From: Gammaproteobacteria bacterium
GTDB taxonomy: Bacteria > Pseudomonadota > Gammaproteobacteria > Pseudomonadales > Halomonadaceae
Length of the DNA: 14,297 nucleotides
Direction of reading: 5' to 3'
Assembly (NCBI GenBank): GCA_023485185.1
Contig: JAMCZP010000126.1
Location: 1 to 14,297 of the forward strand
The notes beneath the pieces are model-generated. The model was not told the DNA's origin. It was given only the letters and a program-made list of their open reading frames with translations, and searched no databases. The translations under genes and the position numbers were made by a program. Positions 1 through 7,308 of this stretch are shown here, in pieces; the first letter of the stretch is position 1, and each line of letters begins with the position of its first letter.

Positions 1-126
1 GGGTCTAACGATACCGCCTGCCATCTGGATATTCCGATGCGCAACTGTTCACTGTTTCTCGATGATGAACCCGTCGTGATTGATGGTGATATCGTCGTTA
101 AAGAGCTGCAGATGGCTAGAAGCTAA
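1..126 (+). CDS. 3' end of M29-type metalloenzyme, 2,5-dihydroxypyridine dioxygenase (NicX)-like (partial)
   Basis: Only the last 41 codons are present, in frame from base 1 to TAA at 124-126. The visible sequence includes T-A-C-H-L-D-I-P-M-R-N followed by S-L-F-L-D-D-E-P. The H-x-D pair at visible residues 8 and 10 matches the C-terminal metal-ligand H-x-D of the M29 aminopeptidase fold. In NicX, which opens the ring of 2,5-dihydroxypyridine in nicotinate breakdown, the last two iron ligands are also an H-x-D pair about 30 residues from the C-terminus. Here 31 residues follow the Asp, which fits well. A plain M29 aminopeptidase is the main alternative, because so little of the protein is visible. 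The gene precedes the amidohydrolase/ABC operon but is separated from it by a hairpin and an opposing LysR gene, so a shared pathway is only a possibility. Confidence 0.55.
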   Translation, partial: GSNDTACHLDIPMRNCSLFLDDEPVVIDGDIVVKELQMARS

Positions 127-143
127 ACCGAGCAGGAAGTAGT

Positions 144-178
144 GCAGTTAACAGCCCCTGATTAGGGCTGTTAACTGC
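144..178 (+). terminator. Strong hairpin after the NicX-like gene
   Basis: A perfect 14-bp inverted repeat (GCAGTTAACAGCCC at 144-157, its complement at 165-178) encloses a 7-base loop, starting 17 bases after the stop codon. No T-run follows directly; the nearest is TATTTT at 195-200. It probably ends or stabilises the upstream transcript, but it is not a textbook intrinsic terminator. Confidence 0.6.
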
Positions 179-251
179 TAACAAAGTTAACGTGTATTTT
201 GAGAGTCGATGAAAAATATATAATCTGCTGAAATGTATTGTTTTTTAACAC

Positions 252-275
252 GAGGCACCCGGTCGGGTGTCTTTT
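252..275 (+). terminator. GC-rich hairpin with T-tail
   Basis: GGCACCC (254-260) pairs with GGGTGTC (265-271), with one G-U pair, around a four-base loop (GGTC). A253-T272 extends the stem and T residues follow at 272-275. The T-tail is on the plus-strand side, so it works best for plus-strand transcription. It lies about 110 bases past the stop of the opposing LysR gene and may help end both transcripts. A consensus TATAAT lies at 219-224 just upstream on the plus strand. Confidence 0.5.
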
Positions 276-386
276 ACATTGCTGATGAGTAAAGCTAGGT
301 ATCTTTCTGCTCCGCTGTTGTCAGCCTGCTGCTCGGAAGGAAAAGCAGCCGTTAATGGCGCTTTTACACTATCGAGTTGGGCAAGC

Positions 387-1304
387 TCATTGGGTAGAAG
401 CACCCTCGATATCGGTAATGGCTTGGCGAATTTGCTCCAGAATTACCGTTGTAGCCATCGGCAATGGGCGATCTGCGGCGACACACAACGATAGGTGTGA
501 TCTGACTTGGCGATGGTCAGAGAGGACGTTAAAGGCGAGCTCCTGCTGCTCGACTTCTCGCGCAATGTCCAGGCGCGTTAAAAACGCAACGCCTAACCCT
601 GAGCGTGCCAGGGACTTGATGGACAGAATGCGGTTGCAATGTGCCAGCGTGGAAAATTGTAAGTCGGTCGTATCCAGCAGCCTTTGTAGGGTGGAACCGG
701 CAAACATCTCGGTATCCGGCCGAATCAGTGGAAAGGGCGTGCAATCTCGTAGCTTCAGAGATGCCTTTTGAGCGAGCGGGTGGCTTGGTGCAACTACTGC
801 ACCAAAGGAAAGGTTAACTTTCTCCACAAACCTTACTTTGCGTGTAGGGGGCGCGTTCATGCAAATACCGATATCTGCCTCACCCGTTACAACCTGCTCC
901 AGGATAGTAGCGGTGACCCCTGTGCTAATGACGAAGCGTACCCTCGGAAAGCGTTGACCAAAGCGGTGCAGGACTTCTGGGAGCACCCGATCCGTCATCG
1001 ACTCGATGGTCGCGATACGGATTTCTGCACTGCCAGCCCCTCTAATGTCACCTAGGTAGCCTATCAATTGGCGCTCATCGCGCTGCCATTGGCGCACCTG
1101 GTAGAGAATAATTTCACCGGCGGGAGAGAGCCGCATGCCGCGTGGCAAGCGTTCGAAAAGAGGTACCCCCAGCTCATCTTCCAACTTCAGTATTTGCCGA
1201 TTGACGGCTGAAGCTGCGACATGCAAGTGGTCAGCCGCCTTGCGTAATGACCCGTGACGGGCCACTTCTTCGAAATAGCGTAAAGACAACAGAATTAATG
1301 ACAT
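387..1304 (-). CDS. LysR-type transcriptional regulator (divergent from ABC/amidohydrolase operon)
   Basis: A full-length LysR-type regulator of 305 aa. Residues about 5-64 form the winged helix-turn-helix (LRYFEEVARHGSLRKAADHL, then V-N-R-Q-I-L-K-L-E-D-E-L-G and L-F-E-R). Residues about 90-300 form the periplasmic-binding-protein-like effector domain, beginning A-E-I-R-I-A-T-I-E-S. I chose ATG at 1304 because it places the conserved LRYF at the usual distance from the N-terminus; an in-frame GTG at 1316 would add four residues. Neither has a clear Shine-Dalgarno sequence. The gene is divergent from the ABC permease operon across about 320 bp, the usual layout for a LysR protein that controls its neighbour in response to the substrate or an intermediate. 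The ligand cannot be read from sequence. Variation in the helix-turn-helix (H-V-A-A-S-A-V-N-R) is within family norms. Confidence 0.9.
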   Translation of the reverse strand: MSLILLSLRYFEEVARHGSLRKAADHLHVAASAVNRQILKLEDELGVPLFERLPRGMRLSPAGEIILYQVRQWQRDERQLIGYLGDIRGAGSAEIRIATIESMTDRVLPEVLHRFGQRFPRVRFVISTGVTATILEQVVTGEADIGICMNAPPTRKVRFVEKVNLSFGAVVAPSHPLAQKASLKLRDCTPFPLIRPDTEMFAGSTLQRLLDTTDLQFSTLAHCNRILSIKSLARSGLGVAFLTRLDIAREVEQQELAFNVLSDHRQVRSHLSLCVAADRPLPMATTVILEQIRQAITDIEGASTQ

Positions 1305-1626
1305 CTGTGATGGCACCCGTGCGGCTGTTCAAACATAGAGTGGTTTAACTGTAGCATTTTTGGCAACGGTGATGTCGAAAATTGGTTATAGACCAGTACG
1401 GTAAGAGGTGCATAAGATAAGGCCATTGTTTGTGACGCTGCTTGACAGGGGAAGTATTGGGCACAGGCATGAGGGCAATGTAACGGGAACAATCTCAAAG
1501 GTAATGACTGATGACAGGCAAAAGATTGACATCCATCTTGACCGTCGAGGCGATGATAAGTGCGTGCATTTCCGCGCCGCATACTGCAATACATAAAATA
1601 AAGGCTTGGCCAATGAGGAGTTTATG
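1305..1626. promoter_or_regulatory. Divergent control region between LysR gene and ABC operon
   Basis: About 320 bp without a credible gene; small reading frames here start with GTG or TTG, lack ribosome sites and overlap on opposite strands. It should hold the promoters of both flanking units. TTGACA occurs at 1442-1447 and 1526-1531, but neither has a good -10 box at 16-18 bp, as is common for activator-dependent LysR targets. The clearest structured element is the dyad at 1522-1539. A GAGGAG ribosome site at 1615-1620 serves the permease gene. Confidence 0.5.
1522..1539. promoter_or_regulatory. Candidate operator dyad AAGAT-N8-ATCTT
   Basis: AAGAT at 1522-1526 and ATCTT at 1535-1539 form a perfect 5-bp inverted repeat, centred about 96 bp before the permease start and overlapping a TTGACA. 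It could be a binding site for the divergent LysR protein. Five-base arms can occur by chance, so this is only a candidate. Confidence 0.25.
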
Positions 1627-2403
1627 ATGGCTCAGTCATCTCACTTCTTGTGGCGGGTTGCACGTCAGTCGGGGGCTGTTATCTCGATCCTTTTCGTCCT
1701 ACTAATCTGGACACTCTTCTCAGCGCTGAACATTATGCCGCAGGCGATTCTACCTTCGCCCGCTTCCGTCTGGTTAGCGACGGTGGAGATGGCCGAGAAC
1801 GGGACACTTGGCCGCGACCTCACCGTGTCGCTGTCACGGGCGGCGATAGGGTTTTCAATTGGTACCAGCCTTGGCGTGCTAGTCGGGCTGCTGACTGGGC
1901 GTTTGGCGCTGATGCAGGTGCTACTGGCTCCGGCGTTAACACTACTACGCCCTATCCCTGCTATTGCTTTGGTTCCATTGGCCATTGTTTGGTTCGGCAT
2001 CGGTGAAGGCTCAAAGTATTTTGTTATCAGCTATACCGTGTTCCTGACTGTCTGGTTCAACACCCACCATGGGATGCAGTATGTGCCTGACATCTATCTG
2101 CGCGCGTCGCGCTCACTTGGTGTGTCGCGGGTACGCGAATTCCTGACCGTGATTATTCCTGCCGCTGCTCCTTATATCCTTGCCGGCATTCGACTGGGCG
2201 TTGCGCTGGCCTTTCTTAGCCTTGTTGCGGCAGAGCTTTCAGGGGCTTCGTCAGGGATTGGCTATCGCTTGCAAGAGGCGCGGCAATATATCCGTACTGA
2301 CCGTATGTTCTCGCTTCTCATCATTCTAGGCATTCTAGGTGCGGTGGCGGATGTGATCGTCCAGCGTGTCGGCCAACGCCTGGTTCACTGGCAGCAGGGG
2401 TGA
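1627..2403 (+). CDS. ABC transporter permease, SsuC/TauC (NitT/TauT) family
   Basis: A 258-aa inner-membrane permease of the nitrate/sulfonate/taurine class. Hydrophobic segments lie at about 18-36, 72-92, 98-122, 130-146, 178-205 and 228-246, giving the usual six helices. The cytoplasmic EAA loop that docks the ATPase is at about 159-190 ([10 protein letters not shown], then I-I-P and G-I-R-L-G). An upstream in-frame TTG at 1606 would add seven residues, but GAGGAG at 1615-1620 points to ATG 1627 (6-base spacing) or ATG 1624 (3-base). It is the first gene of the operon; the ATPase gene starts 5 bp after its stop, and the binding protein and amidohydrolase follow. It should form the channel for the small molecule that the amidohydrolase acts on. 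The family carries taurine, alkanesulfonates, nitrate, pyrimidine precursors and other compounds, so the substrate is open. Confidence 0.93.
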   Translation: MAQSSHFLWRVARQSGAVISILFVLLIWTLFSALNIMPQAILPSPASVWLATVEMAENGTLGRDLTVSLSRAAIGFSIGTSLGVLVGLLTGRLALMQVLLAPALTLLRPIPAIALVPLAIVWFGIGEGSKYFVISYTVFLTVWFNTHHGMQYVPDIYLRASRSLGVSRVREFLTVIIPAAAPYILAGIRLGVALAFLSLVAAELSGASSGIGYRLQEARQYIRTDRMFSLLIILGILGAVADVIVQRVGQRLVHWQQG

Positions 2404-2408
2404 TAGCC

Positions 2409-3182
2409 ATGACGCAACAAGTAACCCAGGGCCATGTCTGTATCGACGACCTATCCATTACCTTTGAAGCACGTGGCGGCTCGATGGTCGCGTTGGCACC
2501 TACCTCACTGGAATTGTCTCCCGGTAGCTTTACCGCGCTGATTGGCCCGTCGGGCTGCGGCAAGTCGACGTTGATGAATGCGGTTGCAGGCTTTGTTCCT
2601 GCCACCACCGGGCGTATTACCATCGACGGTGAGCCGATTACCGGCCCCTCAGATAAGGTCGGCGTCATCTTTCAGCAGTACGCCCTGTTTCCCTGGTTCA
2701 CCGCGCTCGATAACGTGCGCTTCGGACTGAAGCGATTGAAGCTGCCGAAATCGGAGGAGCTTGACCGTGCCCGCGCCGCCATCGCCGAGGTGGGGTTGGA
2801 GAAACATGCCCAAAAGTACCCACAGGAGCTTTCCGGTGGGATGAAACAGCGCGTCGCTATTGCCCGTACTTTCGCTTTCGGTCCGCAGGTCATGCTGATG
2901 GATGAGCCCTTCGGAGCGTTGGATGCTCAGACCCGGTTGGTGATGCACGACCTGCTGCTGAGGATCTGGGAAAAACACAAGGCAACAGTGTTGTTCGTTA
3001 CTCACGATGTGGATGAGGCTCTGATTCTGACTGATGACATCCAACTGATGTCTTCAGGGCCAGGACGAATCATAAAGCACTATCCGTTGGCTGAACCGCG
3101 CCCGCGCAAGCTCAATCGAGACAATATTAATTTGCTGGAAACCCGCGATGAGATCATCGCGCTTCTACATCACTCTCACTAA
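2409..3182 (+). CDS. ABC transporter ATP-binding protein, SsuB/TauB (NitT/TauT) family
   Basis: A 257-aa ATPase that should power the neighbouring permease from the cytoplasmic face. All motifs are intact: Walker [10 protein letters not shown] (46-54), Q-loop Gln89 in [11 protein letters not shown], signature LSGGMKQR (141-148), Walker B VMLMDEP (161-167), D-loop A-L-D (170-172) and switch His199 in VTHDVDEA. The aromatic/Pro-Trp segment after the Q-loop is typical of TauB/SsuB. ATG 2409 is preferred because CAGGGG at 2395-2400 lies 8 bases upstream; a GTG at 2400 overlaps the permease stop codon and would add three residues. The binding-protein gene begins 12 bases after the stop, which supports co-transcription and a 1:1:1 transporter. 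No substrate-specific feature is visible in the ATPase. Confidence 0.94.
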   Translation: MTQQVTQGHVCIDDLSITFEARGGSMVALAPTSLELSPGSFTALIGPSGCGKSTLMNAVAGFVPATTGRITIDGEPITGPSDKVGVIFQQYALFPWFTALDNVRFGLKRLKLPKSEELDRARAAIAEVGLEKHAQKYPQELSGGMKQRVAIARTFAFGPQVMLMDEPFGALDAQTRLVMHDLLLRIWEKHKATVLFVTHDVDEALILTDDIQLMSSGPGRIIKHYPLAEPRPRKLNRDNINLLETRDEIIALLHHSH

Positions 3183-3194
3183 ATGAGGTTCACC

Positions 3195-4151
3195 ATGCGC
3201 TTTTTGAAACCTGTTGTTGCCACCGCTGCCTTGCTGATCCCGCTGCCGGTCATGGCACAAGATATCGTTTTCGGCTGGAATCCCAACCCCTCTACCCCCC
3301 AGGTTGATGTTGCCATGGCCAATGGCTATTTCGATGATGCCGACCTCAATGTGAAAATTGTCCCCTTCGTTTCCGGGCGTGAGGCTTTCGAGGCACTGCT
3401 GGGTGGGCAGGTGGATGTAGCTTTCATGGCCGAATTTCCTGCTGCTACCGGCATTCTAACTAGTCAGCCTTTTGCTATTGTCGCCGATCTGACCCGTTAT
3501 CAGGGTATGCGCATCATCACCAAAGATGAGCCGCTGGATTCGGTCGCTGACCTGGAAGGTAAACGAATCGGTACTTCCATTGGCACCAATACCGACTTTT
3601 ACTTATCGAATGTGCTGGCATCCGAAGGTGTCGAGGCTGAGATTGTTAACGCGGCGGCCTCTGACTTGGTCGCGGCGCTGGCACGTGGCGATGTGGATGT
3701 CATCGTGCCTTTCCCCACCTATTACGGGCCCGCTGCTGAGACCCTTGGTGATCGGTATCAGGAGTGGCGAGCCCCTGGATATCAAACCCACTATGTGTTG
3801 GCTGTAAATGCCGACATGAGTGAGGAAAAATCCGCTGCCCTGGAAGATTTTCTTGGCGCGTTGGTTCAAGCGAATACCGAAGTCACGGCTAATCCCGAGA
3901 CGGCAATGGCCGCTACTGCCGCCGCTATGCAGGGCATCGTTTCACCTGAGGTGCTATCAGATCTGTGGGCCGACAGCGTTTTTGATGTGCAGTTGGGCTC
4001 CGACCTAGCTGAGCTTCTGCATAGCGAGACCGAATGGATCTTGTCGCAAGGAGTGATTCGTGGGGAGGTGCCGACGCTTGAAACGGTCAAATCCTTCTTT
4101 GATCCTGCGCCCCTTAGTGAGGTAGCACCCGAGGCGGTCGATCTTGATTAA
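3195..4151 (+). CDS. ABC transporter periplasmic substrate-binding protein (NMT1/THI5-like, TauA/SsuA class)
   Basis: A 318-aa exported receptor. Residues 1-21 form a Sec signal peptide (positive R/K, hydrophobic V-A-T-A-A-L-L-I-P, cleavage V-M-A before Q-D). The mature protein begins D-I-V-F-G-W-N-P-N-P-S-T-P-Q and has the family's A-M-A-N-G-Y-F-D-D-A, G-x-x-D-V-A-F-M and L-E-G-K-R-I-G-T segments. These place it with the NMT1/THI5 and TauA binding proteins, which include pyrimidine-precursor, sulfonate and riboflavin receptors. ATG 3195 is chosen over ATG 3183 because TGAGG at 3184-3188 gives good spacing and the shorter form has a cleaner signal peptide. Tightly linked to its permease and ATPase, it defines what the system imports. 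The amidohydrolase 50 bp downstream suggests a nitrogen-containing, possibly heterocyclic, ligand; this is inference. The ligand cannot be named. Confidence 0.9.
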   Translation: MRFLKPVVATAALLIPLPVMAQDIVFGWNPNPSTPQVDVAMANGYFDDADLNVKIVPFVSGREAFEALLGGQVDVAFMAEFPAATGILTSQPFAIVADLTRYQGMRIITKDEPLDSVADLEGKRIGTSIGTNTDFYLSNVLASEGVEAEIVNAAASDLVAALARGDVDVIVPFPTYYGPAAETLGDRYQEWRAPGYQTHYVLAVNADMSEEKSAALEDFLGALVQANTEVTANPETAMAATAAAMQGIVSPEVLSDLWADSVFDVQLGSDLAELLHSETEWILSQGVIRGEVPTLETVKSFFDPAPLSEVAPEAVDLD

Positions 4152-4201
4152 CGTACTGCCTCTGTCCCTCGCGTCGCCTGCCGAATATTGCTGGAGCCCT
4201 T

Positions 4202-5596
4202 ATGACTGATCTTCGCAAAGCTTTTGAGACAGGCGGCGCCCTGATTCTTGCCCCCGGTTATTTGTTGCTGGATAACGGCCCCCAGCCGGGCAAGGCGGTG
4301 CTGGTACGCGAAGGGGTCTTCGCCGAGATAGGCGAGCCCGAGGCTTTGGTGCGACGTCATGCGGATGCAACGTTAGTACAACTACCGGAGCATCTGGTGA
4401 TGCCTGGCTTCATCGATACCCATACTCACCTGACGCAATCGCTGGGAAAGTCGCTGGTATTCGGTGAACCGTCCGAAATATTTCGCCGCATCTGGGTGCC
4501 GCTGGAGGGTAGCTTGGATGAGCATATGGTCTATCTATCTTCGAAACTCGCTGCGCTCGAATGCTTGCGCGGCGGGTTTACTGCCGCAGTTGATGCTGGT
4601 ACACGCTCAGCGGGGCATATCGGTAGACTGGTCGAGGCGACCCGCGAAGCTGGACTGCGCCTTGTTGTAGGCCAGATCTGCAATGACCTGGGTGGTGCAG
4701 CGCTGCGGCCCGAGCGTGATGAGATCATCCGCATTGCCGAGGCGCACCTGGCTGCCTTCGCAGGAGACCGGTTGGTCCACCCATCGCTGGCAATCTCGAT
4801 TCCTGAAGTGGGTTCGGACTGGATGCTCAAGCGTATTTCGGATATGGCAGCGGAGGCTGGCGTGACCTTCCAGACCCATGTGAATGAGCATCTAGTAGCG
4901 GTAGAGCGCTCGCTGGTTGCTCATTGCCGCCGCCCTCTGGAACATCTGGCGCATATCGGTGCGTTGGGGCCACAGGCACTGATTGCTCACTCGACGCTGA
5001 TCACCCCGCATGAGATGAATTTGCTGAAGGATAGCGGCACCGCCGTGGCCTATAACCCCGTTGCCTCCGTCTGGAAAGGGAATGCCATTGCGCCCGCTCT
5101 GCAGTTACAGGCACTCGGCATCCGTTTCGGCTTGGGTACTGATGGCACGCGCGCCGATGGGTTCCGCCTGATGGATGCAGCAGAATCATTGCAGCGCGCA
5201 GGTTATGGCCTTGCCTCGGGAGACAGTTCCTGTGGAGGGGGGTGGCTATGGCTGGAAGCGGCCACACGGATGGCCGCCGATGCCGTGGGCTTAGGCGCTG
5301 TGACCGGTCGGATTGCACCGGGATTGGCCGCCGACTTCCTGCTAATTAATCTTGAACGCCCTGAGTTCACACCGTCACATGATCTGACATGGGAACTGGT
5401 GCGTTATGGCAACCGTGACCAGATCGACGCTGTGTTCACCAACGGCAGACTGCGTTTATTGCACGGTTGGCCAGTTGACTGGGATGCCCATGAGCTGATG
5501 CACGAAATCCGTGAGCTTGCTGTTCCAGCGATTGCCGCTGCGCCGATCACACGTATTCATCCTACAGCAGACAGCATACTGGCGGAGCGTTCATGA
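4202..5596 (+). CDS. Amidohydrolase, TRZ/ATZ family (deaminase or hydrolase of unknown N-compound)
   Basis: A 464-aa cytoplasmic metallohydrolase of the amidohydrolase superfamily, in the branch with triazine hydrolases, guanine and 8-oxoguanine deaminases and MTA/SAH deaminase. A small N-terminal beta domain (about 13-66) leads into the TIM barrel at V-M-P-G-F-I-D-T-H-T-H-L. Metal and catalytic residues are all present: His74 and His76 (HxH), His226 with Glu229 (THVNEH), His263 (IAHST) and Asp314 (GTDG). The pattern fits a one-metal aminohydrolase. The usual N-P-x-S-N segment before the last strand is instead Y-N-P-V-A-S-V-W-K-G-N (284-294), so the substrate pocket probably differs from known deaminases. 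A GGAG sequence at 4193-4196 supports ATG 4202. The gene follows the ABC genes and its stop overlaps the TauE/SafE-like gene start by 4 bp. It is probably the operon's catalytic step; the substrate is unknown. Confidence 0.88.
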   Translation: MTDLRKAFETGGALILAPGYLLLDNGPQPGKAVLVREGVFAEIGEPEALVRRHADATLVQLPEHLVMPGFIDTHTHLTQSLGKSLVFGEPSEIFRRIWVPLEGSLDEHMVYLSSKLAALECLRGGFTAAVDAGTRSAGHIGRLVEATREAGLRLVVGQICNDLGGAALRPERDEIIRIAEAHLAAFAGDRLVHPSLAISIPEVGSDWMLKRISDMAAEAGVTFQTHVNEHLVAVERSLVAHCRRPLEHLAHIGALGPQALIAHSTLITPHEMNLLKDSGTAVAYNPVASVWKGNAIAPALQLQALGIRFGLGTDGTRADGFRLMDAAESLQRAGYGLASGDSSCGGGWLWLEAATRMAADAVGLGAVTGRIAPGLAADFLLINLERPEFTPSHDLTWELVRYGNRDQIDAVFTNGRLRLLHGWPVDWDAHELMHEIRELAVPAIAAAPITRIHPTADSILAERS

Positions 5597-6297
5597 CGTT
5601 GACGCTGCTAGGACTGATGTGGGTAGTGGTCATGGTAGCCGCGATGGTACAAGGCACGGTTGGGATTGGCTTTGCCCTGATCGTTGCGCCGGTGTTTGCC
5701 ATGGTGGATCCGGTCTACCTGCCGGTTACACTGCTTGTCCTGATGCTGCCACTCAATGCCCATGTTGCGTGGCGTGAGCGCACGGCTATTGATTGGCGTG
5801 GTACTGGCTGGATTACGCTTGGTCGTTTTCTGGGCACTTTCGCAGGGCTAGCCTTATTGCTGGCACTGAGTGTGCGACAGATGGAGGTCGCTGTCGGGTT
5901 TTTCACTATTCTCGCTGCGCTGGTTGCCCTGTTCGCACCGCCATTTACACCGCGTCGAACATCATCCACTAGTGTGGGCTTGTTCACCGGTATCAGCGAA
6001 ACTGCGACCGGAATTGGTGGGCCACCGCTTGCACTGCTTTATCAGCATGCTCCAGGTCCACGCCTGCGTGCGACGGTTGCGGCCTGCTTTCTGATCGGGG
6101 AGGTTTTCTCGTTGATCGTGCTGGCGCTTGGCGGCAGGGTCAGCCGCGACCACCTGATCGTGGCCGCCCTGTTGATACCTGCGGTGGTTCTGGGCAGTTT
6201 CCTGTCGCGTTATGTTCACGCCTACATTCCAGCGGCGCAGCTAAGACTTGCCGTCCTTATACTCTCGATTCTGGGCGGATTTGTTTTGATTGCCTAA
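5593..6297 (+). CDS. TauE/SafE-family membrane exporter
   Basis: A 234-aa integral membrane protein, slightly shorter than many TauE/SafE members. It is almost wholly hydrophobic, with about seven or eight helices in two related halves. Each half begins with the family's Gly-rich motif: GTVGIGFALIVAPVF at about 21-35 and GISETATGIGGPPLALL about 110 residues later. Known relatives are proposed exporters of sulfite, sulfoacetate or other organic anions. The ATGA overlap with the amidohydrolase gene, with GGAG at 5584-5587 as ribosome site, indicates translational coupling. That suggests it moves the product or a by-product of the amidohydrolase reaction; uptake of the same compound is also possible. 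The 60-bp gap before the convergent pxpC gene holds only CCTAATTAGG at 6293-6302 and no clear terminator. Confidence 0.85.
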   Translation: MTLTLLGLMWVVVMVAAMVQGTVGIGFALIVAPVFAMVDPVYLPVTLLVLMLPLNAHVAWRERTAIDWRGTGWITLGRFLGTFAGLALLLALSVRQMEVAVGFFTILAALVALFAPPFTPRRTSSTSVGLFTGISETATGIGGPPLALLYQHAPGPRLRATVAACFLIGEVFSLIVLALGGRVSRDHLIVAALLIPAVVLGSFLSRYVHAYIPAAQLRLAVLILSILGGFVLIA

Positions 6298-6357
6298 TTA
6301 GGATTAGTAGACCGATCCGCTCGGGCAATGACAATCAACTGGCGGGTTATGTAACTG

Positions 6358-7308
6358 TTAATCCCAACTTGCCAATTGTTTTCGGTACTGCCCCTGTGCC
6401 TGACTAACGCTGACCGGCGTTAGCCATACATCGGTGCCGGGAAGGCACTGGGAAAGCGTGGCGCAGGCAATCGGGGTGAGGGCGCCTAAGCGCGGGTAGC
6501 CGCCAATCGTCTGGCGGTCATTCATCAGCACTATAGGTTGGCCGTCCGGTGGTATCTGTACCGCACCTAGTGGAATTCCTTCCGAAATAATGCCTGTCAG
6601 CGAGCCATGCAGGCTGGGGCCAGTGAGCCGAACGCCCATGCGGTCAGCGCGGTTATCCACTGTCCATGGTTGGTTAAACGCCTGAAAAAGGGAGCGCCCG
6701 CTAAACGAGGCGATTTGCGAACCCAGCACGATGGGTAAGTGGCAGCCCGACACTGGCATGCGTGGACCTTGCCCTTCAGGAATGCGCCGCACTGCTGGAG
6801 CGGTGCCTTTCCAGGTTAGACGGTCACCCACTTTCAGTGGCTTGCCATCTTCATGTAAACCGCCAATTTGCTCGCGAGCGGTGCAGGCGCGACTGCCCAG
6901 TACTTCCGGCGCATTTAGCCCGCCGGGAAAGGCGAGGTACGCACGCAGGCCCAGGCGCGGCTGGCGGAAGACCAGGCGCTGGCCGGGCAGGAGCTTGAAG
7001 CTTGAATTGGGGGCGAGTGGCTTGCCATCCAATTGAGCGTCTAAATCAGCGCCTGCCAGTGCCAAGCGCACCTCGCTTTCAGTTTCAAAGCTTAGGCCGC
7101 CACCCATAACGATTTCCAATGCGGCACTGTTTGGCGCATTACCCAGTAACCAGTTGGCCCAGCGGAAAGAGATCCAGTCCGCGGCGCCACCTTGGGTAAC
7201 CCCTAAATGGCCGACGCCAAATCGCCCGGCATCCTGGATGAGCGCCAGTGGGCCAACCTGTTTAACGAGCATCCCTTTGCGCGCGTTATCCATCAAGGAA
7301 TGGCTCAT
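6358..7308 (-). CDS. pxpC: 5-oxoprolinase subunit PxpC (biotin-dependent carboxyltransferase-like family)
   Basis: A 316-aa third subunit of the PxpABC 5-oxoprolinase, formerly called KipA/YbgK or allophanate hydrolase subunit 2-like. The N-terminal pattern is diagnostic: A-L-I-Q-D-A-G-R-F-G, then GVTQGGAADW, N-W-L-L-G-N-A-P and A-A-L-E-I. A later G-L-R-A-Y-L-A-F-P-G-G segment and the V-L-G-S-R motif are also present. With PxpB it is thought to form the part that phosphorylates 5-oxoproline using ATP, for PxpA to open to glutamate. ATG 7308 is chosen because it overlaps the pxpB stop (ATGA) and GGAGGAG lies at the right distance upstream. It is the last gene of the pxpA-pxpB-pxpC operon and converges with the TauE/SafE-like gene. 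The length is normal. Confidence 0.9.
   Translation of the reverse strand: MSHSLMDNARKGMLVKQVGPLALIQDAGRFGVGHLGVTQGGAADWISFRWANWLLGNAPNSAALEIVMGGGLSFETESEVRLALAGADLDAQLDGKPLAPNSSFKLLPGQRLVFRQPRLGLRAYLAFPGGLNAPEVLGSRACTAREQIGGLHEDGKPLKVGDRLTWKGTAPAVRRIPEGQGPRMPVSGCHLPIVLGSQIASFSGRSLFQAFNQPWTVDNRADRMGVRLTGPSLHGSLTGIISEGIPLGAVQIPPDGQPIVLMNDRQTIGGYPRLGALTPIACATLSQCLPGTDVWLTPVSVSQAQGQYRKQLASWD

Noticed and set aside
267..771. Plus-strand frames of 75 and 138 aa opposite the LysR gene
   Set aside because: They largely mirror the minus-strand LysR gene, whose protein has full family motifs; the translated products are Arg/Ser-rich with no recognisable domain.
1442..1531. TTGACA boxes at 1442 and 1526 as promoters of the ABC operon
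   Set aside because: No acceptable -10 box lies 16-18 bp downstream of either, so no promoter was called.
1386..1613. Small reading frames on both strands in the gap before the ABC permease (up to 99 aa)
   Set aside because: Those checked start at GTG or TTG, none has a suitable ribosome site, they overlap one another on opposite strands, and their composition (many Cys, His, Ser, Arg) is unlike a real protein.
6293..6302. CCTAATTAGG palindrome as a terminator between the convergent genes
   Set aside because: It is a short, AT-rich, loopless palindrome with no T-run; it overlaps the stop codon of the exporter gene and has no hairpin potential worth calling.
6731..7036. Plus-strand 101-aa frame within pxpC
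   Set aside because: Arg/Pro/Gly-rich shadow of a well-supported gene on the other strand.
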